Source: B73-G16 sp964611295
GTDB taxonomy: Bacteria > Desulfobacterota > B13-G15
Direction of reading: 5' to 3'
Length of the DNA stretch: 64,000 nt
NCBI GenBank assembly: GCA_964611295.1
Contig: CAZSWV010000002.1
Location: 146,582-210,581, forward strand
Shown here: piece after piece, positions 51,000-59,209 of the stretch
How positions within the stretch are numbered: position 1 is the first letter of the stretch
How the letters are laid out: each line of letters opens with the position of its first letter
The notes under the pieces: generated by a model
Told to the model about the DNA's origin: nothing
Seen by the model: only the letters and a program-made list of their open reading frames with translations
The model's database searches: none
Position numbers and translations under genes: made by a program

Positions 51000-52752
51000 C
51001 TTCTATCACCCCCTTCAAAGTTGGGATTTTACAATGTGGAAGGACTTCTTCCAAGAAGGCCTTTAGATCCATGCTACCGAGGTCCCCTTTTTCACGGCTC
51101 CTTACCGCGACCTTTCCCTCTTGCATCTCTTTATCACCTATTATCAGCATATAAGGGACCTTTTCTAGCTGGGCCTGCCTTATCTTATAACCTAACTTCT
51201 CATTCCGAAAGTCCCCTTCAGCCCTTATACCATGGTCACGGAGCTTTTGTAACACTTCTTTTGCATAGGGTATATGTCTATCAGTGATGCTCATAACCCT
51301 CATCTGCTCTGGCGCAAGCCACAGAGGAAGGGCACCTCCGTAATGTTCTATCAATATGCCTATGAACCGCTCCAAGGCGCCCAAGATCACCCTGTGGACC
51401 ATTACCGGCCTTTGCCTTGAACCATCAGGTCCTATATATACGAGGTCAAACCTCTCAGGCAGAGAAAAGTCACACTGTATGGTAGCGCACTGCCACTTCC
51501 TCCCCAATGCGTCCTTTAGTTTTATGTCGATCTTCGGTCCGTAAAAGGCACCTTCGCCTTCGTTTACTTCGTAAGTTATCCCTTCTTCTTCTAAGACTTC
51601 CTTTAAGGCCCCAGTTGCCCTTTCCCACGTTTCTTCTGTGCCGATGAATTTCTCCGGCCTTGTGCTCAGTTCAGCTTCATAGGTAAAGCCGAACAGGTCC
51701 ATCACCTCTTGCACGAAACGCAAAACCTCCTTTATCTCCCCCTGGAGTTGATCTGGTCGGCAAAAGATATGCGCATCATCCTGGGTAAATTCCCTAACCC
51801 TCAAAAGTCCGTGTAATACCCCTGAACGCTCATGTCTATGGACTTTACCGAGTTCGAAGAACCTCAGAGGCAGGTCCCTGTAACTTCTTTGTTTGGACTT
51901 ATAGACCAAAATGTGTGCTAAACAGTTCATAGGCTTCAAAGCATAGAGCTGGCCATCAGCCTCGGTAAAGTACATGTGCTCGCGGTAAAAGTCGAAGTGT
52001 CCCGATTGCTTCCAAAGTTCAGCCCTTAATATTTGAGGACCCATTACAAACTGGTACCCTCTTTTCAAATGTTCTTGCCTTTCAAACTCCTCAAGCAACC
52101 ACCTTATTATCACCCCTTTGTGATGCCAGATGACAAGGCCTGCTCCTACTTCCTCGTGAGTGGAAAAAAGTTCAAGTTCCCTACCAAGTTTACGATGGTC
52201 CCTCCTCTTGGCTTCCTCAAGCCTTTGAAGGTAATCTTGAAGCTCTTTTTGGGTGAAAAAGGCCGTACCATATATGCGTTGCAGCATCTTATTGCGCTCA
52301 TCCCCACGCCAATAAGCTCCTGAAACGCTCAACAGTTTAAAGGCCTTTATCTCACCTGTTGACCTCAGGTGCGGACCACGACAAAGGTCCACAAAGTCCC
52401 CTTGCCAATAAAGGCTTACCTTTTCGTCCTCTATCTGATCGAGGATCTCAAGTTTGTAACTTTCACCCCTTTCCTTAAATATCCTCTGGGCCTCCTCTTT
52501 ACTTACCTCCTCCCTCCTGAAAGGCAGATTGCGAGATATGATCTCATACATCTTCGCCTCAATTTTCTGCAGGTCCTCTTCACCTAAAGGAGAATCAAGG
52601 TCAAAGTCGTAGTAAAAACCTTCCTCTGTGGCAGGTCCTATGGCAAGCTTAGCCAGTGGATAAAGCTCCTTAACAGCCTGGGCCATTACATGGGCTGTAC
52701 TATGCCTCAAGATGCTTAACGCTTCTTTCTCATCCACCATCGTCAATCCCAT
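50977..52752 (-). CDS. thrS: ThrS, threonyl-tRNA synthetase without the TGS domain
   Basis: ThrRS of 591 residues against about 640 usually. It begins directly with the N2 editing domain (LRHSTAHVMAQAV and the LCRGPHL zinc/His site), followed by the class II core with QCATIQCDFSLPERF, PKIDIKLKDALGR, HRVILGALERFIGIL and the C-terminal anticodon domain (about 490-591). The roughly 60-residue TGS domain is absent. No start codon exists between this ATG and a terminator hairpin 13 bases upstream, so this is not a mis-start. It heads thrS-infC-rpmI-rplT-pheST. Confidence 0.96.
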   Translation of the reverse strand: MGLTMVDEKEALSILRHSTAHVMAQAVKELYPLAKLAIGPATEEGFYYDFDLDSPLGEEDLQKIEAKMYEIISRNLPFRREEVSKEEAQRIFKERGESYKLEILDQIEDEKVSLYWQGDFVDLCRGPHLRSTGEIKAFKLLSVSGAYWRGDERNKMLQRIYGTAFFTQKELQDYLQRLEEAKRRDHRKLGRELELFSTHEEVGAGLVIWHHKGVIIRWLLEEFERQEHLKRGYQFVMGPQILRAELWKQSGHFDFYREHMYFTEADGQLYALKPMNCLAHILVYKSKQRSYRDLPLRFFELGKVHRHERSGVLHGLLRVREFTQDDAHIFCRPDQLQGEIKEVLRFVQEVMDLFGFTYEAELSTRPEKFIGTEETWERATGALKEVLEEEGITYEVNEGEGAFYGPKIDIKLKDALGRKWQCATIQCDFSLPERFDLVYIGPDGSRQRPVMVHRVILGALERFIGILIEHYGGALPLWLAPEQMRVMSITDRHIPYAKEVLQKLRDHGIRAEGDFRNEKLGYKIRQAQLEKVPYMLIIGDKEMQEGKVAVRSREKGDLGSMDLKAFLEEVLPHCKIPTLKGVIEDREGIQG

Positions 52753-52765
52753 AAAGCAGATAATT

Positions 52766-52797
52766 AAAAGGGAGGTACCTTCCTTGAGGTACCCCCC
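52766..52797 (-). terminator. Terminator between the tRNA cluster and thrS (candidate attenuator)
   Basis: On the minus strand GGGGGGTACCT (52797-52787) pairs with AGGTACCTCCC (52780-52770) over 11 positions, with one G-T pair and a 6-base loop. TTTTAATTA follows. It ends 13 bases before the thrS ATG. With no clear promoter after it, thrS and the downstream genes would depend on read-through from the tRNA promoter. Confidence 0.8.
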
Positions 52798-52836
52798 TTT
52801 GTTTTAACCAATACACCTCTCAAGAGGCAAGAACCA

Positions 52837-52911
52837 TGGTAGGCACGGGCGGCTTTGAACCGCCGACCTCTACCGCGTCAAGGTAGCGCTCTCCCCCTGA
52901 GCTACGTGCCT
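52837..52911 (-). tRNA. tRNA-Val (GAC)
   Basis: A 75-base cloverleaf: acceptor AGGCACG/CGTGCCT, anticodon stem CTACC/GGTAG with loop TTGACGC giving anticodon GAC, T-loop TTCAAAG, discriminator A and encoded CCA. It is third in the tRNA cluster. Confidence 0.96.
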
Positions 52912-52919
52912 GTATACCT

Positions 52920-52995
52920 TGGAGCGGGCAACGGGACTCGAACCCGCGACCCCAAGCTTGGGAAGCTTGTGCTCTACCACCTGAGCTATGCCCGC
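52920..52995 (-). tRNA. tRNA-Gly (CCC)
   Basis: A 76-base cloverleaf: acceptor GCGGGCA/TGCCCGC, anticodon stem CAAGC/GCTTG with loop TTCCCAA giving anticodon CCC, T-loop TTCGAGT, discriminator U as usual for bacterial tRNA-Gly, and encoded CCA. Confidence 0.96.
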
Positions 52996-53012
52996 TCATT
53001 AACCTGTATACT

Positions 53013-53088
53013 TGGTGGAGCTGACGGGATTCGAACCCGTGACCTCGTGAATGCCATTCACGCGCTCTCCCATCTGAGCTACAGCCCC
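53013..53088 (-). tRNA. tRNA-Ala (GGC)
   Basis: A 76-base cloverleaf: acceptor GGGGCTG/CAGCTCC with the G3-U70 pair that identifies tRNA-Ala, anticodon stem CGTGA/TCACG with loop ATGGCAT giving anticodon GGC, T-loop TTCGAAT, and encoded CCA. It is first in the cluster, just after the promoter at 53102-53130. Confidence 0.97.
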
Positions 53089-53101
53089 ACACCTATTATG
53101 G

Positions 53102-53130
53102 ATTTTAATAGCCATCCCTATCCCTGTCAA
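53102..53130 (-). promoter_or_regulatory. Strong promoter of the tRNA/thrS operon
   Basis: On the minus strand TTGACA (53125-53130), a 17-base spacer and TAAAAT (53102-53107) are nearly consensus. The transcript would start near 53095, seven bases before tRNA-Ala. No other clear promoter is seen before thrS. Confidence 0.8.
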
Positions 53131-53139
53131 GCAACTCTT

Positions 53140-54168
53140 TCAGAAGTAGCGTCGACGAAAGTAAAGGGCTACGTTGACAAGACTGATGAGCACAGGTACC
53201 TCCAATAAAGGTCCTATGACCGTGGCAAAGGCCTGTCCAGAATCGATGCCGAAGACCGCCACTGCCACAGCTATCGCCAGTTCGAAGTTGTTACTTGCCG
53301 CCGTGAAGGCTATTGAAGTGACAACGGGATAAGGAGCACCGATCTTTTTGGCCATAAAAAAGGAGACGAAGAACATTATCAAAAAATAAAGGACCAAAGG
53401 CAAAGCCACTTTTGCCACATCTAAGGGCAACTGCAGTATGTACTCACCTTTGAAGGAAAACATCACAACGATGGTGAACAGAAGGGCTATTAGGGTAATA
53501 GGGCTTATCTTCGGCAAGACCTTTTCCTCATACCACTTTACCCCTTTTGTCTTTAGGCAGGCAAACCGTGTGACTACTCCAGCTATAAAGGGAATCCCAA
53601 GGTATATGAAGACGCTTTTAGCTATCTCTTTTATGGAAATCTGAACCAATTCACCTTTTAAGCCCAATATGGGTGGAAGAAACGTAAGGAAAAACCACGC
53701 ATAAGGAGAATAAAAAAGCACCTGGAAGAAACTGTTGAAAGCCACAAGCGCAGCAGCGTATTCCCTATCTCCGTCAGCAAGGTCGTTCCACACTATGACC
53801 ATGGCTATGCAGCGGGCAAGTCCTATTAGGATGACACCCATCATATATTCAGGATATCCCCTCAACAAGGTCACTGCCAAAAGGAACATCAAAAAAGGGC
53901 CTATTACGTAATTCTGCATAAAGGAAAGCAAAAGGACTTTTTTGTCGCGGAAGATCCTCCCCATTTCTTCATATTTCACCTTAGCTAAAGGAGGATACAT
54001 CATGGATATAAGGCCTACTGCTATTAAGACATTCGTAGTACCAACTTGAAACTTGCCCCAGAAGTCAACGATCCCAGACCAAAAGTAACCAATCGATATG
54101 CCAAAGAACATGGCCATAAACACCCAAAGCGTCAGAAGGCGCTCAATAATGCCTAACCTCTTCTCCAT
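53140..54168 (-). CDS. Acr3-type arsenite efflux permease
   Basis: Membrane transporter of the BASS/Acr3 family, 342 residues with about ten hydrophobic segments. The ARCIAMVIVWNDLADGD segment holds the conserved Cys of arsenite-transporting Acr3 proteins. TAASNNFELAIAVAV and the second half repeat unit are typical. It stands alone here, without arsR, arsC or arsA, so it is either constitutive or regulated elsewhere. It is divergent from the CysK-CysRS fusion. Arsenite is the likely substrate; antimonite is also possible. Confidence 0.88.
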   Translation of the reverse strand: MEKRLGIIERLLTLWVFMAMFFGISIGYFWSGIVDFWGKFQVGTTNVLIAVGLISMMYPPLAKVKYEEMGRIFRDKKVLLLSFMQNYVIGPFLMFLLAVTLLRGYPEYMMGVILIGLARCIAMVIVWNDLADGDREYAAALVAFNSFFQVLFYSPYAWFFLTFLPPILGLKGELVQISIKEIAKSVFIYLGIPFIAGVVTRFACLKTKGVKWYEEKVLPKISPITLIALLFTIVVMFSFKGEYILQLPLDVAKVALPLVLYFLIMFFVSFFMAKKIGAPYPVVTSIAFTAASNNFELAIAVAVAVFGIDSGQAFATVIGPLLEVPVLISLVNVALYFRRRYF

Positions 54169-54264
54169 AGAACTAGTCCTCCTTTTTACCTTTTTGCCAA
54201 TAAGTTTTTAAATTTTAACTTACCCCTTTTAGGGGAGTCAAGTTTTTCTTGGGGAGCATCACGC

Positions 54265-54293
54265 TTGTCAAGTGCTATGTTTGTTTATATCCT
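54265..54293 (+). promoter_or_regulatory. Promoter of the CysK-CysRS fusion gene
   Basis: TTGTCA (54265-54270), a 17-base spacer and TATCCT (54288-54293). The last -10 base is only ten bases before the ATG at 54304, so the message would have almost no 5' leader. Confidence 0.55.
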
Positions 54294-54303
54294 TTGGCCT
54301 GAA

Positions 54304-56622
54304 ATGGAAGTGTATAAGTCTATACTGGAGTTAATTGGTAATACCCCCCTTGTTGAGATCCGCCGCTTGAATCCAAACCCGAAGGTGCGCATTTTGGCCA
54401 AACTCGAGTCTTTCAACCCCGGGGGGTCTGTGAAGGACAGGATCGCCTTGCGGATGATAGAGGATGCAGAGGCCTCGGGCCAATTGCATCCTGGTAAGGT
54501 GATCCTTGAGGCCACAAGTGGGAACACTGGGATAGGGTTGGCCCTTGTGGGGGCGGTAAAAGGCTATAAGGTCCTCCTCGTCATGCCCGAATCCGTAAGT
54601 GAAGAGAGGAAGAGGATCCTCAGGGCCTACGGGGCTGAAATCTTGCTTACCCCTGCAGAAAAGGGGATAGATGGTGCTATTGAAGAGGCTTATAGGCTAG
54701 CCAGGGAAGACCCTGAAAGGTATTTTTTGGTCGACCAGTATAACAACCCTTCTAACCCCCTTGCCCATTACTATGGCACGGCCGAGGAAATATGGCGTCA
54801 GACAGGAGGAGCAATAGATGCTGTCGTCATAAGTATTGGTACAACAGGTACCCTTGTAGGCGTAGGAAGGCGTCTAAAGGAATACAACCCCAGGATACGG
54901 GTAGTGGCTGTTGAACCCACCGTAGGTCATAGGATCCAAGGTCTAAAGAACCTAACTGAATCCTATGTACCTGGGATATTCGACCCTTCGGTAATGGACG
55001 AGAAGATCCAGGTACGCGACGAGGACGCCTTTGAAACAGCGAGGAAGCTTGCCCGTGAGGAGGGCCTCCTAGTTGGGATGAGCTCTGGAGCTGCTATGTA
55101 TGGGGCCCTCCTTTTGGCCCAAAGGATGGAAAAGGGAACGATCGTGGTCATATTGCCTGATACAGGTCAAAGGTACCTTTCCACTTCCTTGTTTGTGGAA
55201 AAGGCCGCTTTAAGCCTTAGGCTGTATAATACTTTAACGCGTAAGGTAGAACCCCTCTATCCTGAGGAGCCGAAGAAGGTCAGGATATACACATGTGGTC
55301 CCACGGCATCGGGGCCGATACACCTGGGTGTGTGGCGTAGGTTGGTAGTGGTAGATGTCCTAAAGAGATACCTCCGTTCAAAGGAGATAGACGTTAAACA
55401 CGTAGTCAACATCACCGATATAGACGACCGTACTGTTAGGATGGCCATTGAGGCCTCAAGGTCCTTGGAAGACTTCACTTCCACTTATGTGGAAGAGTTC
55501 TTTAAAGAGGCAGAGGTCTTGAAGTTGGACCTTCAGGCTCACTTCCCACGGGCAAGCCGTTATATCCAGGAGATGGTAAACGCGGCCGAAGGCCTTTTGA
55601 AAAAGGGTTTTGCGTACGAACGCCATAGGTCCCTTTATTTCTCCCTTGAGCGCTTTAAAGGATACGGGAAGCTGTCCGGGATCGATCCCAATAAGTTAAA
55701 ACCTGGTCGTACCGATCAGGACCTTTACGATAAACAGCATCCCCAGGACTTCACGCTCTTTAAAAGGTCAAGCCTTTCGGAACTTAAGGCAGGCATCTTC
55801 TATGAAACCCCTTGGGGGAAAGCCAGACCCAGCTGGCACATAGAGTGTGCTACGATGGCCCTCCTCTTTTTAGGAGATTCCATAGACCTCCATACTTCTT
55901 CCACAGACCTGATCTTTCCACACAACGAAAACGAAATAGCCATAGCTGAAGCGTTGACCGGAAGGCCCTTTGTCAAACATTGGCTTCACGTTGAACAAGT
56001 ACTCAAAGATGGCGAAGGTATGACTTACGGAATCGAAGGAACTGTGACCTTGAAGGAATTGTTGGAGAAGGGTTTCAAAGGGGTCCAGGTACGCCATTTT
56101 TTGCTTTCAGTTCACTATAGACGCCCTCTCCGTTATTCGTTCAGGAAATTGTTAGAAATCCAAAGGGCGTGGTTTAAACTCCACGATTATTTAGCCCAGT
56201 TGGTCTTCTCCGAAGACGGTCCTACCCATGAGTCCCTGTACGAAAAATCCGAATCCTTTGAAGAAGCCTTCCAAAAAGCACTAGAGGAAGACTTAAACAC
56301 CCCTAAGGCCATAGCCGAGGTCTTCGTCTTCTTAAAAAGCATCCAGCCCTTCCTCATAAAGGGCATAGCACCCGAAGACCGTAAAAGATGCCTTGAGGCC
56401 ATAAAAAGAGCCAATGATGTTTTACAAATTCTCGAAATCCCCGATGGATCCATCAGGGTAAGGGTTTTGGGACTACTCCATAGGAGGCGTGAGGCGCGTT
56501 TGAAAAGGGATTTTGCCCTTGCTGATGCCTTAAGGGGCGAGCTATGTGCCCTAGGGTTTGAAGTACTTGACACACCGGATGGGCAGGTCATAAGGATTGC
56601 TCGAGGTATTTCAGGGCTTTAA
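54304..56622 (+). CDS. Cysteine synthase fused to a cysteinyl-tRNA-synthetase-like module
   Basis: Fusion of 772 residues. Residues 1-300 are an O-acetylserine sulfhydrylase (CysK): LIGNTPLVEI, PLP Lys44 in NPGGSVKDRIA, TSGNTGIGLA (71-80) and a GTTGTLVGVGRRLK glycine loop. From about 305 a CysRS-like protein follows: RLYNTLTRKVEPL, TCGPT, NITDIDD and the C-terminal RDFALADALRGEL. The zinc ligands of CysRS are kept (Cys331, Cys515, His540, Glu544). HIGH reads HLGV (340-343), KMSKS reads GMTYG (572-576) and the KIIK of E. coli CysRS reads RTVR (376-379). Aminoacylation is therefore doubtful; cysteine binding looks possible. Upstream TTG and ATG codons lie within the promoter boxes and are rejected as starts. 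The 3' end overlaps purD by 35 bases. Confidence 0.9.
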   Translation: MEVYKSILELIGNTPLVEIRRLNPNPKVRILAKLESFNPGGSVKDRIALRMIEDAEASGQLHPGKVILEATSGNTGIGLALVGAVKGYKVLLVMPESVSEERKRILRAYGAEILLTPAEKGIDGAIEEAYRLAREDPERYFLVDQYNNPSNPLAHYYGTAEEIWRQTGGAIDAVVISIGTTGTLVGVGRRLKEYNPRIRVVAVEPTVGHRIQGLKNLTESYVPGIFDPSVMDEKIQVRDEDAFETARKLAREEGLLVGMSSGAAMYGALLLAQRMEKGTIVVILPDTGQRYLSTSLFVEKAALSLRLYNTLTRKVEPLYPEEPKKVRIYTCGPTASGPIHLGVWRRLVVVDVLKRYLRSKEIDVKHVVNITDIDDRTVRMAIEASRSLEDFTSTYVEEFFKEAEVLKLDLQAHFPRASRYIQEMVNAAEGLLKKGFAYERHRSLYFSLERFKGYGKLSGIDPNKLKPGRTDQDLYDKQHPQDFTLFKRSSLSELKAGIFYETPWGKARPSWHIECATMALLFLGDSIDLHTSSTDLIFPHNENEIAIAEALTGRPFVKHWLHVEQVLKDGEGMTYGIEGTVTLKELLEKGFKGVQVRHFLLSVHYRRPLRYSFRKLLEIQRAWFKLHDYLAQLVFSEDGPTHESLYEKSESFEEAFQKALEEDLNTPKAIAEVFVFLKSIQPFLIKGIAPEDRKRCLEAIKRANDVLQILEIPDGSIRVRVLGLLHRRREARLKRDFALADALRGELCALGFEVLDTPDGQVIRIARGISGL

Positions 56623-57877
56623 GCCCTATATCCTTCCTGTAATATACCCCTTCCCATTGTATCTTCGAACACGCCTTATAAGCCCTCTCGATTGCCTCCT
56701 TGTAGGTTCTACCAATGGCTGTGACTCCGAGGACTCTCCCCCCTGAAGTGTAAAACTTTCCGTCCTTTACTGTTGTACCTGCATGGAAAACCCAAACGTC
56801 TTCCATGTCCTTCACTTCTTCAAGTCCTTTGATCTCTTTGCCCTTTTCGTAAGGACCAGGGTAACCTTCCTGAGCCATGACTACGCATACCGAAGGTCTA
56901 GGGTCCCAGTCGATTGCGACTTCCCTAAGCCTTCCTTCTATACACGCAAGGGCAATATCTACTAAGTCTCCTTTCATGCGTACCATCAAAGGCTGGGTCT
57001 CTGGGTCGCCGAACCTACAGTTAAACTCCAATACCCAAGGTTCTTTCCTCTCATCCACCATAAGCCCTACGTAAAGTACCCCCTTATAAGGCCTACCCTC
57101 CTCCTTTAAGCCTTTGACAGTGGGCACTATGACGCGTTCCATCACCTTCTTTTCCAATTCGTGGTCAAAGAAGGGTACAGGACTGTAGGCACCCATCCCG
57201 CCTGTGTTTGGGCCTTTGTCCCCGTCAAGCAGGGGCTTGTGGTCTTGGGATGCAGAAAGGGGCAGTATGTCCTCACCATCACAGAAACAAAGCAAAGAGA
57301 CTTCCTGGCCAAAGAGCCTTTCCTCTACAACTACCTTTTCCCCTGCCTGTCCAAAGGCCTTTTCTACCATTATCAGGTCTATGGCTTGAAGGGCTTCTTC
57401 TTTCCTCTCGCAGACAATGGAGCCCTTGCCTGCTGCAAGCCCCGATGCCTTGACCACAAGGGGCCTCTCCTGGGCCTTTACCCAAACCTTGGCTTCTTCT
57501 GGGTCAGTAAAAACCTTAAAGGGAGCTGTTGGGATCCCATGTCGCTTCATGAACTCCTTGGCAAAAGCCTTGCTACCTTCTATCTCAGCTGCCTTGAGGC
57601 TGGGACCAAAGGCCTTCAATCCCGCCTGTTCAAAAAGGTCCACAATCCCTGATACCAAAGGGGCTTCAGGTCCGACCACCGTAAGGTCTATCCTTTGGTC
57701 CCTTGCAAAGCGCAAAAGTCCTTCAAGGTCCTCAGCCTTTATGTCGACCACTTTGGCAACCTCTGCGATCCCTCCGTTACCAGGAGCACAGTAAAGTTCC
57801 GAAACCTTAGGACTCTGGGCTATTTTCCAGCAGAGGGCATGTTCCCTGCCACCTCCTCCTACAACGAGTACTCTCAC
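56588..57877 (-). CDS. purD: PurD, phosphoribosylamine--glycine ligase
   Basis: Second step of purine synthesis, making GAR with ATP. The 429-residue ATP-grasp protein has VVGGGGREHALCWK, PFKVFTDPEEA, VVKASGLAAGKGSIV, EEFNCRFGDPETQ-like LEFNCRFGDPETQPLM and a C-terminal domain with TSGGRVLGVTAIG. The ATG follows purH by two bases. The 3' end overlaps the convergent fusion gene by 35 bases. Confidence 0.97.
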   Translation of the reverse strand: MRVLVVGGGGREHALCWKIAQSPKVSELYCAPGNGGIAEVAKVVDIKAEDLEGLLRFARDQRIDLTVVGPEAPLVSGIVDLFEQAGLKAFGPSLKAAEIEGSKAFAKEFMKRHGIPTAPFKVFTDPEEAKVWVKAQERPLVVKASGLAAGKGSIVCERKEEALQAIDLIMVEKAFGQAGEKVVVEERLFGQEVSLLCFCDGEDILPLSASQDHKPLLDGDKGPNTGGMGAYSPVPFFDHELEKKVMERVIVPTVKGLKEEGRPYKGVLYVGLMVDERKEPWVLEFNCRFGDPETQPLMVRMKGDLVDIALACIEGRLREVAIDWDPRPSVCVVMAQEGYPGPYEKGKEIKGLEEVKDMEDVWVFHAGTTVKDGKFYTSGGRVLGVTAIGRTYKEAIERAYKACSKIQWEGVYYRKDIGLKALKYLEQSL

Positions 57878-57879
57878 CT

Positions 57880-58467
57880 TTAAACCTCCACCCTTTCCAA
57901 GTATTGGGCTATGGCCTTATCGTAGTTATGGGTATGCCAGAAGGCCTTCCTTGCAAGTTCAAGTCGCATCTTTAAAGGAACCTCGCCTGAACGTTCGAGC
58001 TCTTCCACAACGCGTGGGTAATCTAAAGGATCCACCACAACGGTCACATATTTGAAGTTCTTGGCCGAAGCCCTAATAAGGGCCGGTCCCCCTATGTCAA
58101 TCTGTTCTATTGCCTCTTGTAAGGTCGCCCCCTTTTTTATCGTTTCCTCAAAAGGGTAAAGGTTTACAACCACGAGGTCTATGGGCTTTATGCCGAGCCT
58201 TTCTAGTTCTTCCATATGGGAGGTATTCGACCTATCCGCAAGGATACCCCCATGTACAAAGGGGTGAAGGGTCTTAACCCTTCCGCCCAATATTTCTGGA
58301 AAGCCTGTGTACTGGGAGACCTCCTGAACTGCTATTGCTGCTTCACGAAGTACCTTGGCCGTTCCACCCGAGGACAAAATTTCAATGCCCAATCTGCTGA
58401 GCGACTTGGCAAACTCAACGATCCCTTGTTTATTTGAAACGCTTATAAGCGCCCTCTTTACCTTCAT
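57880..58467 (-). CDS. IMP cyclohydrolase domain of PurH (stand-alone)
   Basis: This 195-residue protein corresponds to the N-terminal MGS-fold half of PurH, which closes FAICAR to IMP: RALISVSNKQGIVEFAKSL, EILSSGGTAKVLREA, GGRVKTLHPFVHGGILADR and IDIGGPALIRASAKN. The C-terminal AICAR transformylase half (about 310 residues) is absent, and the frame ends naturally before purD. The formyltransferase must be encoded elsewhere. Split forms of PurH are known in some Desulfovibrio-type bacteria. It overlaps the B3/B4 gene by four bases. Confidence 0.92.
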   Translation of the reverse strand: MKVKRALISVSNKQGIVEFAKSLSRLGIEILSSGGTAKVLREAAIAVQEVSQYTGFPEILGGRVKTLHPFVHGGILADRSNTSHMEELERLGIKPIDLVVVNLYPFEETIKKGATLQEAIEQIDIGGPALIRASAKNFKYVTVVVDPLDYPRVVEELERSGEVPLKMRLELARKAFWHTHNYDKAIAQYLERVEV

Positions 58468-59177
58468 GGTTTGTCCTCCCTTAAAATCTCTACTTCTGGC
58501 CTCTCTTTATAAAGCAAAAAACAAAGGACCTCGCCACCACAGAATTCCTTCACAAGCCTACCTGTTTCTTCAGTAATACTCCAAACCTCATCCGGGCTTA
58601 AGGGAGGTAGGCCATCGACGTTAATGGCAACTTCTTCGGTAGTTTCTTCTATCTTTGTATGAACCCCCTGCCTCCAATTCCAACATCTACAAAGTACCTT
58701 CTCGTCGTCCCTGTATATGACTTCACCTGGTTTTGGAGGGTCCACCTCATCGCGATCAAAGGGGACAAAAATCTCTCCCCCTCTAGCATAGGTTAAGCGT
58801 AGATCCCCCTTTACTTTCTTCAGATCATCGGCCCCACTTGGCAAGAGGTACTTCAAGGAGATGTAGTTGAAGATATCCACCACTGGATTGACAGACCTAA
58901 TGTCTCTGCCTTTGAGCACTTGTCTCACCAAGGCCTCCACTGAAGGAGGGAACTTATTTGGATTCACCCCAAAAGCCCTATAGGCCTCCCTCCAAGCTCG
59001 AATGCGCGGCTCTTCACGATACCCTTCTGGATCCAGTCTCTGCCTGACCAAAAGGACCGCCTCCTCAAGTAGCTTCCGAAGCCTTTCATCTCCAGCACGG
59101 TTCCTTATACCCCTTGCTACCACTACTCCACGGTAGTAGTTCTCAAAACGGTCAAAAACTTCAACCTTGTAAAGCAT
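58464..59177 (-). CDS. Stand-alone B3/B4 domain protein (PheRS-beta editing-like)
   Basis: A 237-residue protein made largely of a B3/B4 domain, the fold used by PheRS beta for editing. Features are AWREAYRAFGVNPNKFPPS, NPVVDIFNYISLKYLLP, SGADDL and a CRCWNWRQG segment before the final helices. No tRNA-synthetase core is attached. Free-standing members may hydrolyse mischarged aminoacyl-tRNA or free aminoacyl groups; the substrate is unknown. It lies 32 bases after the pilX-like gene and overlaps purH. Confidence 0.85.
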   Translation of the reverse strand: MLYKVEVFDRFENYYRGVVVARGIRNRAGDERLRKLLEEAVLLVRQRLDPEGYREEPRIRAWREAYRAFGVNPNKFPPSVEALVRQVLKGRDIRSVNPVVDIFNYISLKYLLPSGADDLKKVKGDLRLTYARGGEIFVPFDRDEVDPPKPGEVIYRDDEKVLCRCWNWRQGVHTKIEETTEEVAINVDGLPPLSPDEVWSITEETGRLVKEFCGGEVLCFLLYKERPEVEILREDKP

Positions 59178-59209
59178 CTCTCCCTTCTCCTTTAACAGAA
59201 GTCTTTATT

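Noticed and set aside
52752..52840. T-box leader for thrS
   Set aside because: No T-box consensus (AGGGTGGNACCGCG) or specifier-loop arrangement is present; the hairpin is a plain terminator.
52820..53092. A 90-codon open frame on the minus strand across the tRNA cluster, and a 117-codon one on the plus strand
   Set aside because: Both lie over three perfect cloverleaf tRNAs with their own promoter; the apparent proteins are artefacts of GC-rich tRNA sequence.
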